Shown one piece after another: positions 1 through 12,672 of a stretch of DNA of 64,000 nt (within the stretch, counting starts at the first letter, position 1; each line of letters begins with the position of its first letter). Position numbers and translations under genes: made by a program. The stretch covers positions 2,207,001 through 2,271,000 of the forward strand of contig OZ037765.1 of NCBI GenBank assembly GCA_964035545.1, read 5' to 3'. This DNA comes from Bugula neritina. Its lineage: Eukaryota; Bryozoa; Gymnolaemata; Cheilostomatida; Bugulidae. The notes beneath the pieces were generated by a model. That model worked only from the letters and a program-made list of their open reading frames with translations. It did no database searches and was not told the DNA's origin.

Positions 1-310
1 TTCTATCAAAAACGAACCCAGGATTTTCTTGAGGTTACCAAGAGGTAGAGATCAAAGGTCAACTTAGTAATGAAACATATTTATACTGATTAGTTGAAGA
101 TTAAAAACAAATTATCTTTATATTTTCTTATAATAAATGACCAGTGAGCGACTTGCAGTATTCCAAGACATATTAGTTATCAAACAATGATACTTGTTAT
201 CTGTTGGTTCTACAGCATAAAAAACGAGGAATTTAAGCAGAGACAACCCTGTTTTATAGAATAACAATTAATTTGTAAACGCAAGATACTGATTTAACAA
301 TAAAACTCAC

Positions 311-858
311 AGCATGAGAGTGAATCAGATTTCTTAAATCTTCATTTACTTGACTTTGCTCTTTCATTTTGAGGTCTTGTTCTTTCATCTTGTCTTCCAG
401 TGACTTCAGTCTGACTTCAAGTTCCTGAGTTTCTTTCTGTTGTAACTCTAGACTCTCTAATCTGTTTTCCAAACTCTGTATTTTACTCTGGAGTACTTCT
501 GCATACTCTTTAAACTCTTCACTGGGCAGTACAGTGGCAGATGCATAGCCAAGTAGGGTACAGAGTGCCAGCAAAACATGTGCTAAAATTTCAAAACATC
601 ACTGCCTAATTTTGAGAATATTTCTTAGCACTTTTAGCCATCAAAGCAGTAATTTATGTTTAAATTTGGTAATGAATATTTTCCAATATTGTACCTGAAG
701 TAATATTCTAGTTAAATACTCATTAGTTGTTATAAATAATAATAGTAATTAATAAGCCAGGCATAGCTTAACATTCAGCAATAACAGAACCACACATGTG
801 ACACATTATAAACTATCAGTATCTTATCTTCACTAAACCTACCTGACTTCAAGTCCAT
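311..858 (-). CDS. Short-chain collagen C4-like gene, copy 0 (exons 1-2 only; 3' exons outside window)
   Basis: Coding exons by descending coordinate are 858-843 (ATG, five codons plus one base) and 582-311. The donor after exon 1 is GTAGGT and after exon 2 GTGAGT. The N-terminus begins [16 protein letters not shown], a short charged start and hydrophobic core typical of a signal peptide, followed by a Glu/Lys/Leu-rich heptad coiled coil. This copy alone lacks 27 bases at the end of exon 2, removing nine residues in frame between the conserved NLIHS and HA, so the coiled coil is shortened without a frame change. The remaining exons should lie left of coordinate 1. It should be a secreted collagen like copies 1-9, but only this end is visible. 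Confidence 0.8.
731..837 (-). promoter_or_regulatory. Conserved intron-1 block with E-box CACATGTG (copy 0 example)
   Basis: A block of about 100 bp next to the exon-1 donor is nearly invariant in all ten copies, while other intron sequence drifts. It contains the palindromic E-box CACATGTG. Equivalent blocks precede the exon-1 donors near 5665, 10735, 15567, 19700, 25976, 32530, 37196, 41874 and 47519. An intronic enhancer or an RNA element is possible; I see no convincing snoRNA boxes. Confidence 0.4.
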
Positions 859-940
859 TTTGCACCTTTGCTATGCAGTGTTATGATTTGAAATTCAGAA
901 TTTACTTAAATTATTTGTTCAAGAAGCCAATCAGGTGCTG
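859..940 (-). promoter_or_regulatory. Putative core promoter of copy 0
   Basis: An inverted CCAAT box (CCAAT on the plus strand at 927-931) lies about 70 bp before the ATG, with an AT-rich TATA-like stretch between them. The arrangement is repeated at nearly the same spacing in the other intact copies. The transcription start is inferred to lie within about 40 bp of the ATG. Confidence 0.45.
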
Positions 941-1560
941 CAAAGCACAAAAGCTAATGTTTCTATTTGCTATGGAGTGAATGAATGAATTTTGTGTTTA
1001 TAAATTTCACATTTACATCATACACCAAATCTCTTTTATTAAATTGCAAATGTTGGCCAACATCCTAACTATATTTACAATATATCTATTTTGAAGTTCT
1101 GTCTCTGACAACAAGTATTCTCAGTTATATAGCTATGAAATGCATTTTACTATTCTCTAATGATGTTGAACCCAATTTTTCATACTGGGTTTTCTCACTT
1201 TCCAGATAAATTGTATTGTTTTTAACAAGTTTAGAACTTTTGAATTGCATGTAATCTTGCCATTGTTGCTTTGGTGTGGTCTGATGTAATAAGATCTTTT
1301 AAAAGATGAAGTTGTTTAATTTCTAGAACTAATAAAAGTAGCAGACACAGTGACTAAATCACAAAACTTATTAAACTACATCTTAGCCGTAATTGACTAC
1401 TTTATTTCACAGGAATATAATATCATATCCTCTCATTCACAATGAGAAGATTATATAACAAACTAATTGAAAACTTAAATAAATGCAAACTTATTCACCT
1501 ATCAGTAAATGCGATGTACACGTCTTGACACCACATAAAGCCTTTACAAGTCTTCACTGT

Positions 1561-1650
1561 AAGAGTTTACTTTGTTGAACTCTAGAAGGAAGTATGTTGG
1601 TATTTGATAAGTAAAGAGAAGAGATTGTATCTCTATACAGCTTTGTGTGT
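1561..1650. repeat. Conserved spacer block with small hairpin (example copy)
   Basis: About 90 bp recur with few changes about 0.7 kb upstream of most start codons: 1561-1650, 6351-6440, 11482-11570, 20430-20520, 28383-28475 (left end cut off by an insertion), 33221-33310, 37911-38005 and 42628-42722. It includes AGAGAT-TGT-ATCTCT, a 6-bp stem with a 3-base loop. It is missing upstream of copies 3 and 9. It could be a distal regulatory element or the relic of an old insertion. Confidence 0.5.
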
Positions 1651-2026
1651 TTGGATATTAAATGTTTGACGTAACTACTATTGCAAATGCCATGTCTATG
1701 TCAATTGCCCATTTGAATTGTATAGCTTTTTTGTTTTATTTATAAGCAATGCAATTAAATTAAATATCAGGTATTTCTTTTATAGTTAGAACATATTCAA
1801 TGTAGCAACACATCTACTTGGTATGTATAATTGTGCTCTTTATGGAGATATTTAGTTACTGAAAAGGTTGCCATTAAATCCAACAACCTAAATATAGCAT
1901 CTACTCCAAGTTGCAGATAATCATATCGCATTGAATAAAGAATTATCAAGTACTTCTCCTAACTTTTACAAAGTACCTAATTTTGAGGTCAAATAGAAAT
2001 GTTTTCAGAACTTACATCATAAAACT

Positions 2027-2156
2027 TTTGCTCCCCCACCCTACTGGGATTCAAACCTGAGACCTCTGGCTTGCAAGAAGCGTGCTATAAAGCATTATAC
2101 CACAGAGATTACTGCGTAACCCCAACACTGAGTTTAAATTCCAGTCAGAGCAAATA
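2027..2156. repeat. tRNA-like inverted repeat (old SINE pair), copy A
   Basis: The minus strand reads like the 3' half of a tRNA: GCAAGCC anticodon-arm remnant, then a B-box-like GGTTTGAATCCC, then GGGGGAGCAAAA. About 100 bp away the plus strand carries a similar end (TTAAATTCCAG ... GAGCAAA), so the ends face each other as an inverted repeat. This is read as degenerate tRNA-derived sequence, not a tRNA gene. Confidence 0.5.
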
Positions 2157-2666
2157 TTTACAGGCTAGGTTGCTTCTAGGAAACTTGATTCAATCAAGTA
2201 TTTTATCGGCAATAATATGGAAACAGCACATCAGTAGACTGTACTGATTGAGAGGAGAAGCTGGAACTTGCTTTACAGAAGGTGAGTGAGTGTTTTTTAG
2301 TGGTTGAATAAAGTACAGCTACAAACTGCAGAAGAACTGCTATAAGTACACAGACATGGTGGAGAGAATTCTGAAAGATAAACAAAATGTTTGTAAAAAC
2401 TATAATGTTTTATTGTTTATTACATTTTTAATAAGAAAGACAGAAGTTTGCATTTTTTGGAAATTATTTAATTTTAGCAACATTAGTATGGTTAGTAATT
2501 CTATCACAATATTTTAAGTTTTTAATGATAGGCTCAGTAAGCAGCTGTTTAAAGTGTTACCTTTAGCAAAATGTCAGATTGTTTAAAGATTGAAAGTCTG
2601 AGTAAAACTGGAGGTTTATAGGCTAATCTATAAGAAAATTCATCAATAGAGTTTCCTTTAGCAAAG

Positions 2667-5600
2667 TTATTTTGTGCAGACGACACAAGTCAGCGGATTA
2701 TTGGCCTCATAAGGTGGACATTGCCCTGTAGTGCCAGATCCAGAACACCTGGTTCTTACAAAAAAAAACAAAGCTCCGTGAGTATCTGCCTCCATTCCTC
2801 TAAGGTGTTCTGGCTTAGCATCCACACACTCGTAGGTGGTAGGGTGAGGATGGTTATAGTGATTAGTCATCAAGTAGCCTACAAACAAAGTTTCATATAT
2901 ATAGTAATTCAAGGAATACCTTTATAGTTTTTTGGAGTTGTTAATGTTTCAAGAATAATTGTATGATTCTAAGTTTCTATAACAGAAAATAGCAGAAGTT
3001 AACGCAATTAAAGTGTTTAGGTTTAGCTTTTAGTAAAAATTGTTATTGAATTTTTATTTTTTGTACATTGTCACACTCCATTTTGCAAATCAATTTTCTA
3101 GTTTCCATCAGCACTAGCCTGTTCCACTCAGTTTTTTATTGAGAATAAGTTCATTTAGTCTTGAGTGTTTCAAAATATCACACATTTTGGGTTTTTTTTC
3201 AGTTTAATAATTTTAGTGTTTAGAGATATTTTAAAATATGTTATCAATATTCTTAAACTTTAACTTTTAACATCATTAATCAAAGTTACCTTCATATTCT
3301 TTAGTCCATTTAGCTGGACAATGCCTTTTGGCTGGAATCATTACAACAGCAGATCTGGTTTTTGTGTAGCATCTCGCACATGGTGCATTCTGATTAACAG
3401 TTGAATCAGGAAAGATATCTAAATGTGTTCCAGTTTCATATTCAACTCCGCTTATCAGATCACTCCACCCGTCGCTACCTCCAGTGTAGTATTTGTTGTA
3501 CTGGGGGTCCTTAAGAGGGAGACATTGATAGTTGACTCCACCCCCAGTGTGAGTGTGAGAAGAACCCCCAGCAAATCCTGAAATGAGAGAACATGTAAGC
3601 ACTAATACTCCGCCTTAAAGGTTCCCATATATTTACCATACAATAACGTGTTCATGCTTTACAATACCTTCATAAAGTGTGGTTGAAACACTTTCACAAG
3701 TGTGTCTCCCCCATCTGGTGTATACAGCTCCACTTTCAACCACAGATGTAGCACCTGGAAGTCCAGGGATACCTCGTATTCCTTGGACACCAGAAGCCCC
3801 TTTAGTTCCTTTTATACCATCATTGCCTTTAGCTCCTTTTGCTCCATCTACTCCCCTGTTTCCTTTAGTACCTGGTAAACCAGTTGGTCCAGTAGCTCCA
3901 TCAGTTCCCTGTTCACCAATAGCCCCCTCTTCTCCCTTTGGACCTGGTAAACCAGGAACACCATGAGATCCAAAAACTCCTTTATCTCCCTTCTGTCCTG
4001 GAAATCCATCTCTTCCTGTAAAAATATTTTAATTGAGTATTGTATACTGTCTCTTACTAATCTGTTTACTGCCTTCCAGTTACCTGTTAGGCCAATGAAG
4101 TCACAATTTCGCTGTAAGCATTGAGTCACCAGAACATCTGTATACCCGTGGAATAAAATACAGATACTGTATCAACCCTGTCCTTAATATATGACTCACC
4201 ATCTCTACCATCTCTACCATCTTTTCCATCTTTTCCAGAAACTCCTCTGACTCCTTGAAAGAAAAAGAGTATGAATATTTATTACTATAATAGCTATTCG
4301 GAACTATAACTTAATTTACACAAATAGTACTCCTTCTCTACTCCTCAACACTTAAGAGTTATCACTTACCAAAAACACAAATCTGATTTAGTAATTTGGC
4401 CGTATCTTCATCATAACTGACTTCTAAGTCATCTGCTCCAGGTAGTTGTCCATTGAGTAGCTGCAAGATAGTCAGTAACAAGTATAAGACTCCATTTTTA
4501 AAGTAACAATTATATCTGCATGTGCTGAAGAATTTCAAGTGCGTCAAGTCCATGCTACTATCTTGACTTGAAGAATATAGCATAGCACTAAATAAAAAAG
4601 GGCGTTAAGTACATGACCTAGCTGGAGATTGTTAAATAGCACGAATAAAGTATAAATCAATGTTTTCCTGACGCTAGCTTTGACTTTAGGAAGGACTAGC
4701 TACTAATTTAGGCACAACAACCATTTTGTAAGATTAGTTTTTTGGCAATAAAGAAATTCTATAACAATGATTGCAATTTTCACAAATCACAAGTTATAGA
4801 GACCTAAGATTCTGTCCAGATTACCAGGAGGTATAGGTCAAAGGTCAATACTGTTTTATTACATGCTTAATAAGTTATAAAAATATTTTTACTAGAAAGT
4901 TGAAAATTGAAAAATAAAGTATCTTTATATCCTTTTGTTAAATAACGACCTCAGTTAATGACCTAATATTATGAGACTATAGAATACTTTTCAGCTGTTG
5001 GTTCCACAGAATACAAAGTGAGGATTTTAAGCAGACACCACCCAGTTTTATACAATAACAATTAATTTGTAAACGCAAGAAGCTGATTTAACAATAAAAC
5101 TCACAGCATGAAGTAGTGAGTTGATAGTGTGACGTTGAGAGTGAATCAGATTTCTTAAATCTTCATTTACTTGACTTTGCTCTTTCATTTTGAGTTCTTG
5201 TTCTTTCATCTTGTCTTCTAGTGACTTCAGTCTGTCTTCAAGTTCCTGAGTTTCTTTCTGGTGTAACTCTAGACTCTCTAATCTGTCTTCCAAACTCTGT
5301 ATTTTACTCTGGAGTACTTCTGCATACTCTTTAAACTCTTCACTGGGCAGTACAGTGCCACATGCATAGCCAAGTAGGGTACAGAGTGCCAGAAAAACAT
5401 GTGCTAAAATTTCAAAAGATTAAACTGCTTAGTTTTATATATATTTTTTGTTGCTTTTTAGCCATCAAGACTGTAATTTATGTTTAAATTTGATAATGAA
5501 TATTTTCCAATATTACACCTGACAAAATATTCTAGTTCAACACTCCTTAGTTATTATAAAAAATAATAGTAATTAATAAGCCAGGCATAGCTTAGCATTC

Positions 5601-5682
5601 AGCAATAACAGAGCCACACATGTGACACATTACAAACTATCAGTATCTTATATTCACTAAACCTACCTGACTTCAAGTCCAT
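2667..5682 (-). CDS. Secreted short-chain collagen C4-like protein, copy 1 (435 aa)
   Basis: Seven exons: 5682-5667, 5403-5105, 4460-4370, 4253-4200, 4015-3668, 3577-3290 and 2878-2667, with GT-AG junctions throughout and TAA stop at 2667. The protein has a signal peptide, a coiled coil of about 75 residues, a linker ending in NQIC (a likely inter-chain cysteine), about 33 uninterrupted Gly-X-Y triplets over exons 4-5, and a cysteine-rich head with [33 protein letters not shown] and a C-terminal TCVVCTK. That head matches the C-terminal domain of sponge short-chain collagen C4 from knowledge of the family. Exons 4-6 are phase 1 at both ends. Exon 4 encodes GKDGKDGRDGRDG without the GVNG triplet seen in other copies. 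Likely extracellular matrix or recognition role is inferred. Confidence 0.88.
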
Positions 5683-5760
5683 CTTCACCTCTGCTATGCA
5701 GTGTTATGATTAGAAATTCAGAATTTATTTAAATTATTTGTTCAAGAAGCCAATCAGGAG
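5683..5760 (-). promoter_or_regulatory. Putative core promoter of copy 1
   Basis: The inverted CCAAT box is at 5750-5754, 68 bp before the ATG, followed on the minus strand by TTTAAATAAATT, which resembles a TATA element. Confidence 0.45.
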
Positions 5761-6818
5761 CTGCAAAACACAAAAGCTACTTTTACCTTCCTATTAAATG
5801 AATGAATGATTCATCTCTAATTCATCTCTAATTATTTACTCTTGTACTAGAAAGCTAACTCAACTCCTTTGCTAGAAGCAAGAGGAGTGTTGTTTTTCAG
5901 TATTCCTTTTTTATTAATTTTAATTATAATTATTTATACTCTTTTTTTCCCATTTTCCACAAAAAGTTAATTTGTATTTTACAGGTTCATGTTATGTTTA
6001 TGTGCATTGTAGTATTGCCATTGGTGCTTTGGTGCATGTGTTCTATAAGGTTGTGAGATAGGATTTCTTAGAATATAAAGTTTTGTAATTTCTAAAACTA
6101 ATAAAAGCAGCAGACGCAGTGACTGAATCACAAAACTTATTAAACTATATTTTAGCTGTAGTTGGCTAATTTATTTCACAGGAATATCATGAAATTTGAA
6201 CTTTAAAAACTATCATATCCTTCCATTCACAGTATAAAGATTATATAAGGAGCAAATTGAAAACTTAAATATATGCAAAATTGTTCACCAGTCATAAATT
6301 GTGATGTTCAGGTCTTGACACCACATAAAGCTTTTACACGTCTTCACTGTAAGAGTTGACTTGGTTAAACTCTATAGAAGGAAGTGTGTTGGTATTTTAT
6401 AAGTAAAGAGAAGAGATTGTATCTCTATACAGCTTTCTGTGTTTGCATATTATGTTTGATATAACTACTATTGCAAATACCATGTCTATGTCAATTGCCC
6501 ATTTGAATTGTATAGTTTTTTTATTTTATTTATAAGCAATGCAATTAAATTAAATACCAAGTATTTCTTTTATAGTTGGAACACATTCAATGCAGCAACA
6601 CATCTACTTTGTATGTATAATTGTGCTCTGGCTGAAGATATTTAGTTACTGAAAAGGTTGCTATTGAATTCAACAACCTAAATATATAGCATCTACTCCA
6701 AGTTGCAGATAATCATATGGCATTGAATAAAGAATTATCAAGTGCTTCTCCTAACTTTTACAAAGTACTTGATATATTGAGGCCAAATATAAATGTTTTC
6801 AGAACTTACATCATAAAA

Positions 6819-6945
6819 CCTTTTCTCCCCCCACTGGGATTCGAACTCATGACCTCTGGCTTGCAAGAAGAGTGCTATGAAGCATTATACTACAGAAATT
6901 ACTGCGTAACCTCAACACTGAGTTTAAATTCCAGTGGGAGCAAAT
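6819..6945. repeat. tRNA-like inverted repeat, copy B
   Basis: This has the same layout as the repeat at 2027: a minus-strand GGTTCGAATCCC-like B box (plus GGGATTCGAACTC) facing a plus-strand CCAGTGGGAGCAAA end. The B box is closest to consensus in this copy. Confidence 0.5.
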
Positions 6946-7467
6946 ATTTACAGGCTAGGTTGCTTTTAGAAAATATGATTCAATTAAGTGAAGCTGTCTA
7001 ATTTTATTAGCAAGTATATGGGGATAGCACATCAGTAGACTGTACTGATTGAGAGGAGAAGCTGGAACTTGCTTTACAGAAGGTGAGTGAGTGTTTTTTT
7101 GGTGGTTGAATAAAGTACAGCTACAAACTGCAGAAGAACTAATATAAGTACACAGACATGGTGGGGAGAATTCTGAAAGATAAACAAAATGTTTGTAAAA
7201 AACGATAATGCTTTATTGTTTATTACATTTTTAATAAGAAAGACAGAAGTTTGCACTTTTTAGAAATTATTTAATTTTAGCAACAGTAGTGTGGTTAGTA
7301 ATTCTATTACAGTATTTTAAGTTTTAATGATAGGCTCAGTAAGCAGCTGTTTAAAGTTTCCCTTTAACAAAATGTCAGATTGTTTAAAGATAGAAAGTCT
7401 GAGTAAAACTGGGGGTTGATAGGTTAACCTATGAAAAAACTCATCAATAGAGTTTCTTTTAGCAAAG

Positions 7468-10400
7468 TTATTTTGTGCAGACAACACAAGTCAGCTGTTT
7501 ATCTGCCTCATAAGGTGGACATTGCCCTGTGGTGCCGTGACCAGAACATTTAGTTCTTACGAAATAGAACAACGCTCCGCTGGCATCTGCCTCCATTCCT
7601 CTGAGGTGTTCTGGTTCAGCATCGACACACTCGTAGGTGGTAGGGTGAACATGGCTGTGGTGACTGGTCATCAAGTAGCCTGCAAACGAAGTTTCATATA
7701 TAATAATTCAAGGAATACCTATATAGTTTTATTGATTTGTTAATGTTTCAAGAATAATTGTATATGATTCTAAGTTTCTATAAAAGAAAATAGCAGAAGT
7801 TAACGCAATAAAAGTGTTTAGGTTTAGCTTTAAGTAAAAAGTTTTATTGAATTTTTCATATTTTGTACATTGTCACATGTAATTTTGCAAGTTAATTTTC
7901 ATCAATGGATCAAAATAAATGAATGAAATAAACAAAACATAATCAGCTATTTTCCATCAGCACTAGCCTGTTCCATCCAGTTATTTTATTGGGAATAAGT
8001 TCATTTAGTCTTGAGTGTTTCAAAAGATCACACATTTTGGGGTTTTTTTTCAGTTTGATAATTTTAGTGTTGAGAGATATTTTAAAAGATGTTATCAATA
8101 TTCTTAAACTCAAACAATTAATAAAATTATTAATTAAATTCACCTTCATATTCTTTAGTCCACTTAGCTGGACATTGCCGTTTTGCTGGAATCATTACAA
8201 CAGCAGATCTGGTTTTAGTGTAGCATCTGGCACATGGTACATTCTGATTTAAAGTTGAATCAGGAAAGATATCTAGATGTGTTCCAGTTTCATATTCAAC
8301 TCCACTTATCCAATCACCCAACCACTCTTTACCTCCAGTGTAGTATTTGTTGTACTGAGGGTCTTTAAGAGGTAGACATTGATAGTTGACTCCGCCCCCA
8401 GTGTGAGAGCGATGAGAACTTCCAGCAAATCCTGAAATCAGAGAGCATGTAAGCACTATGACTATGTCCTGAAGGCTCCCATATATTTAACATACAATAA
8501 TGTGTACATGCTTTACAATACCTTCATAAAGTGTGACTGAAACACTTTCACAAGTGTGTCTGCCCCATCTGATGTACACAGCTCCATTTTCGACCACAGA
8601 TGTAGTACCTGGAATTCCAGGAACACCACGTATTCCTTGGACACCGGTAGCCCCTTTAGCACCCTTTATACCATCATTGCCTTTAACCCCTTTAGCTCCA
8701 TCTGATCCCCTGTTTCCTTTAGTACCTGGTAAACCAGAAGGTCCTTTAGCTCCGACTAGTCCTCTGTTTCCTTTAGTACCTGGTAAACCAGTAGGTCCTG
8801 TAGCTCCATCAGTTCCTTGTTCACCAATAACCCCTTTTTCTCCCTTTGGACCTGGTGAACCGGGAACACCATGAGATCCAAAAACTCCTTTATCTCCCTT
8901 CTGTCCTGGAAATCCATCTCTTCCTGTAAAAATATTTTAATTGAGTATTTTATACTGTCTCTTACTAATCTGTTTACTGCCTTCTAGTTACCTGTTAGGC
9001 CAATGAAGTCACAATTTCGCTGTAAGCATTGAGTCACCAGAACAGCTGTATGCCCGTGGAATAAAATACAGATACAGTATGAACCCTGTCCTTAATACAT
9101 GACTCACCATCTCTACCATCTCTGCCATTTACACCATCTTTTCCATCTTTTCCAGAAACTCCTCTGACTCCTTGAAAGAAAAAGCAGTATGAATATTTAA
9201 TTACTATGATAGCTATTCGGAACTATAACTTAGTTTATACAAATTATAGTACTCTTTCTCTATTTCTTACCACTTAAGAGTTATCACCTACCAAAAATAC
9301 AAATCTGATTTAGTAATTTGGCCGTATCTTCATCAAAACTGACTTCTAAGTCATCTGCTTTAGGTAGCTGTCCATTGAGTAGCTGCAAGATAGTCAGTAA
9401 CGAGTACAAGACTCTATTTCTAAAGTAACAATTATATCTGCATATGATGAGAATTTCAAGTGCCTCAAATCCATGCTATACTATCTTGACTTGATGATTA
9501 TTGCATAGCACTATAAATAAAATATGACCCAATATTTTGCCAGACCTCAGCTATCACTACCAACTTACAAGCTCAGCAACTACTTTACGTGCAGACGGCA
9601 TTTTAAAAGATTAAGTTTATAGACAATAACAAGGAACTATAACAAGCCTTTCTACTAAATAACATATTTCTCAATTATTTGCCAGACATCAGCTACCGAA
9701 CACTGCCACTTCATAGGACTTTTCATAACTTCCAGTAAGACCAGCTATGCTACTTTAAGCACAAACAGCATTTTGTAAAGGTTTTAGGTTCGTAGACAAT
9801 AAAAAAGGGACAGCAAATCTTTCTATCCAAAAATAAACTCAGGAGTCTTGTAAGATTACAAAGAAGTATATAAGAGATCAAAAGTCAATACTGTGTTGGT
9901 ACAAACTTAGTAGGTAATAAAGATATTTATACTAGTTAGTTGAAGACTCAAAATAAATTATATTTATATTCTTTTATTAAATGACTAGTAAATGACCTTA
10001 AATTATAAGACTTGCAGTATTCCAAAACATATTAGTTATCAATTAACAATGATACCTTTCAGCTGTTGGTTCCACAGCATACAAGAGGAGAATTTTAAAC
10101 AACCACTACCTTGTTTTATAGAATAACTATTGATTTGTAAATGTAAGAAACTGATTTAACAATAAAACTCACAGCATGAAGTAGTGAGTTGATAGTGTGA
10201 CGTTGAGAGTGAATCAGATTTCTTAAATCTTCATTTACTTGACTTTGCTCTTCTATTTTGAGTTCTTGTTCTTTCATCTTGTCTTCCAGTGACTTCAGTC
10301 TGTCTTCAAGTTCCTGAGTTTCCTTCTGGTGTAATTCTAGACTCTCTAGTCTGTCTTCCAAACTCTGTGTTTTCCTCTGGAGTACTTCTGCATACTCTTT

Positions 10401-10752
10401 AAACTCTTCACTGGGCAGTACAGTGCCACATGCATAGCCAAGTAGGGTACAGAGTGCCAGCAAAACATGTGCTAAAATTTTAAAACATTACTGGTTATAG
10501 TTTTATGTATATTTTTTGTTGCTTTTTAGCCATCAAGACTGTAATTTATGTTTAAATTTGATAATGAACGTTTTCCAATATTACACCTGATGTAATATTC
10601 TAGTTAAATACTTATTATAGTTGTTATAAATAATAATAGTAATTAATAAGCCAGGCATAGCTTAGCATTCAGCAATAACAGAGCCACACATGTGACACAT
10701 TACAAACTATTAGTATCTTATCTTTACTAAACCTACCTGACTTCAAGTCCAT
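7468..10752 (-). CDS. Secreted short-chain collagen C4-like protein, copy 2 (456 aa)
   Basis: Exons: 10752-10737, 10471-10173, 9382-9292, 9170-9108, 8923-8522, 8431-8144 and 7679-7468. All reading frames join without a stop. This is the longest copy because exon 5 (402 nt) has an extra 54 bp, a tandem repeat of six Gly-X-Y triplets (GLPGTKGNRG appears twice in succession). Exon 4 has 63 nt. The head domain carries substitutions in the variable patch (KEWLGDWISG) and VENGAVYIRWG instead of [11 protein letters not shown]. The linker reads PKADDLEVSFDED where most copies have [13 protein letters not shown]. Upstream signals are conserved (inverted CCAAT 69 bp before ATG). Probably functional. 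Confidence 0.87.
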
Positions 10753-10835
10753 GTTGCACCTCTGCTATGCAGTGTTATGATTAGAGATTCAATATTCATT
10801 TAAATTATTTGTTCAGGAAGCCAATCAGCTGCTGC
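10753..10835 (-). promoter_or_regulatory. Putative core promoter of copy 2
   Basis: The inverted CCAAT box is at 10821-10825, 69 bp before the ATG, with an AT-rich TATA-like stretch between. Confidence 0.45.
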
Positions 10836-11948
10836 AAAAGCACAAAAGCTAATGTTTCTATTTGCTATGGAGTGAATGAATGAATTTTTGTGTTTATAAA
10901 TTTCACGTTTACATCATATAAACCAAATCTCCCCTTTTAAATTGCAAGTGTTGGCAAATTTTCTAGCTATATTTACAATGTTTATTTTTTAGTTTTATCT
11001 CGGATAACATAATATATTCTCACTGATATTATAGCTATAGACTACATTCTACTATTCTCTAATGGTGTTGAATACAATTTTTCATACTGGGTTTTTGCTC
11101 ACTTTCCAGATAAATTGTATTGTTTTTAACAAGTTTAGTACTTTTTAATTGCGTGTAATCTTGCCATGGTTGCTTTGGTGTGGTCTGATGTAATAAGATC
11201 TCTTAAAAGATGAAGTTGTTTAATTTCTAGAACTAATAAAAGTAGCAGACACAGTGACTAAATCACAAAACTTAAACTTTATTTTAGCTGTAGTTGACTG
11301 ATTTATTTCACAGGAATATCATGAAACTTGAACTTTAAAAACCATCATATCCTTCCATTCACAATATAAAAATTATATAAAGTAGTTTGAATTGTAAATA
11401 AGTACAAACTTGTTCACCTATCAGTGAATGCGATGTACACGTCTTGACACTACTTAAAGCCTTTACAAGTCTTCACTGTATAAGAGTTGACTTGGTTGAA
11501 CTCTAGAAGGAAGTATGTTGGTATTTGATAAGTAAAGAGAAGAGATTGTATCTCTATATAGCTCTGTGCGTTTGTATATTATGTTTGACGCAACTACTAT
11601 TGCAAATACCATATCTGTGTCAATTGCCCATTTGAATTGTATAGCTTTTTTATTTTATTTATAAGCAATGCAATTAAATTAAATATCAGGTATTCCTTTT
11701 ATAGTCGCAACACATTCGATGCAGCAACACATCTACTTTGTGTGTATAAATGTGCTGCCGTTGAAGATATTTAGTTACTGAAAATGTTGCTATTAAATTC
11801 AACAACCTAAATATAGCATCTACTCTAAGTTAAAGATAATCATGATCTCACACTGAATAAAGACTTATCAAGTGCTTCTCCTAATTTTTTACAAAGTACT
11901 TAATGGTGAAGACAAATAGAAATGTTTTCAGAACTTCCATCATAAAAC

Positions 11949-12075
11949 CTTTGCTCCCCCACCCCACTGGGATTAAAACCTGAGACCCCTGGCTTGCAAG
12001 AAGCATGCTAAGCATTAAACCACAGAGATTACTGCATAACCCCAACACTGAGTTCAAATTCCAGTGGGAGCAAAT
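11949..12075. repeat. tRNA-like inverted repeat, copy C
   Basis: Facing tRNA-3'-like ends: TTTGCTCCC on the left and GGGAGCAAA on the right, about 110 bp apart, with B-box remnants on both strands. Confidence 0.5.
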
Positions 12076-12672
12076 GTTTACAAGCTAGGTTGCTTTTAGG
12101 AAACTTGATTCATTCAAGTATATTTTATCAGCAACTATATGGAAATAGCACATCAGTAGACTTTACTGATTGAGAGGAGAAGCTGGAACTTGCTCTACAC
12201 AAGGTGAGTGAGTGTTTTTTGGTGGTTGAATAAAGTACAGCTACACACTGCAGAAGAACTAATATAAGTACACAGAAAAGGCGTGGTGAATTCTGAAAGA
12301 TAAACCAAATGTTTGTAAAAACAATAAAGCTTTATTGTTTATTACATTTTTAATAAGAAAGACCGAAGTTTGCACTTTTTAGAAATTATTCAATTTTAGC
12401 AACATTAGTGTGGTTAGTAATTCTATCACAGTATTTTAAGTTTTAATGATAGGCTCAGAAAGCAGTTGTTTAAAGTATTACCTTTAGCAAAATTTCAGAT
12501 TGTTTAAAAATAGAAAGTCTGAATAAAACTGGAGGTTGATAGGTTTATCTAGTGAGTATTCCAATACTAGCTTGAGTGAGTACGCCTTCAGCTATTTAGT
12601 GCAGACGATAAAAGTTGGGGTTGATAGGGTAACCTATGAGTAAACTCATCAAAAGAGTTTCCTTTAGCAAAG

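Larger units (their letters stand above)
859..2666. other. Spacer between copy 0 and copy 1
   Basis: This spacer holds the copy 0 promoter (859-940), the conserved upstream block (1561-1650), a tRNA-like inverted repeat (2027-2156) and the 3' UTR of copy 1. On the minus strand AATAAA signals lie at 2416-2421 and 2409-2414, about 250 bp after the stop. No further coding exon is evident. Confidence 0.6.
5683..7467. other. Spacer between copy 1 and copy 2
   Basis: It contains the copy 1 promoter, the conserved block at 6351-6440, the tRNA-like inverted repeat at 6819-6945 and AATAAA signals of copy 2 on the minus strand at 7219-7224 and 7212-7217. No other gene is seen. Confidence 0.6.
10753..12672. 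other. Spacer between copy 2 and copy 3
   Basis: It contains the conserved block at 11482-11570, the tRNA-like inverted repeat at 11949-12075 and AATAAA signals for copy 3 (minus strand) at 12331-12343. No other gene is seen. Confidence 0.6.

Noticed and set aside
731-837. Intronic C/D or H/ACA snoRNA
   Set aside because: No paired C and D boxes, or H and ACA boxes at workable spacing, could be found on either strand.
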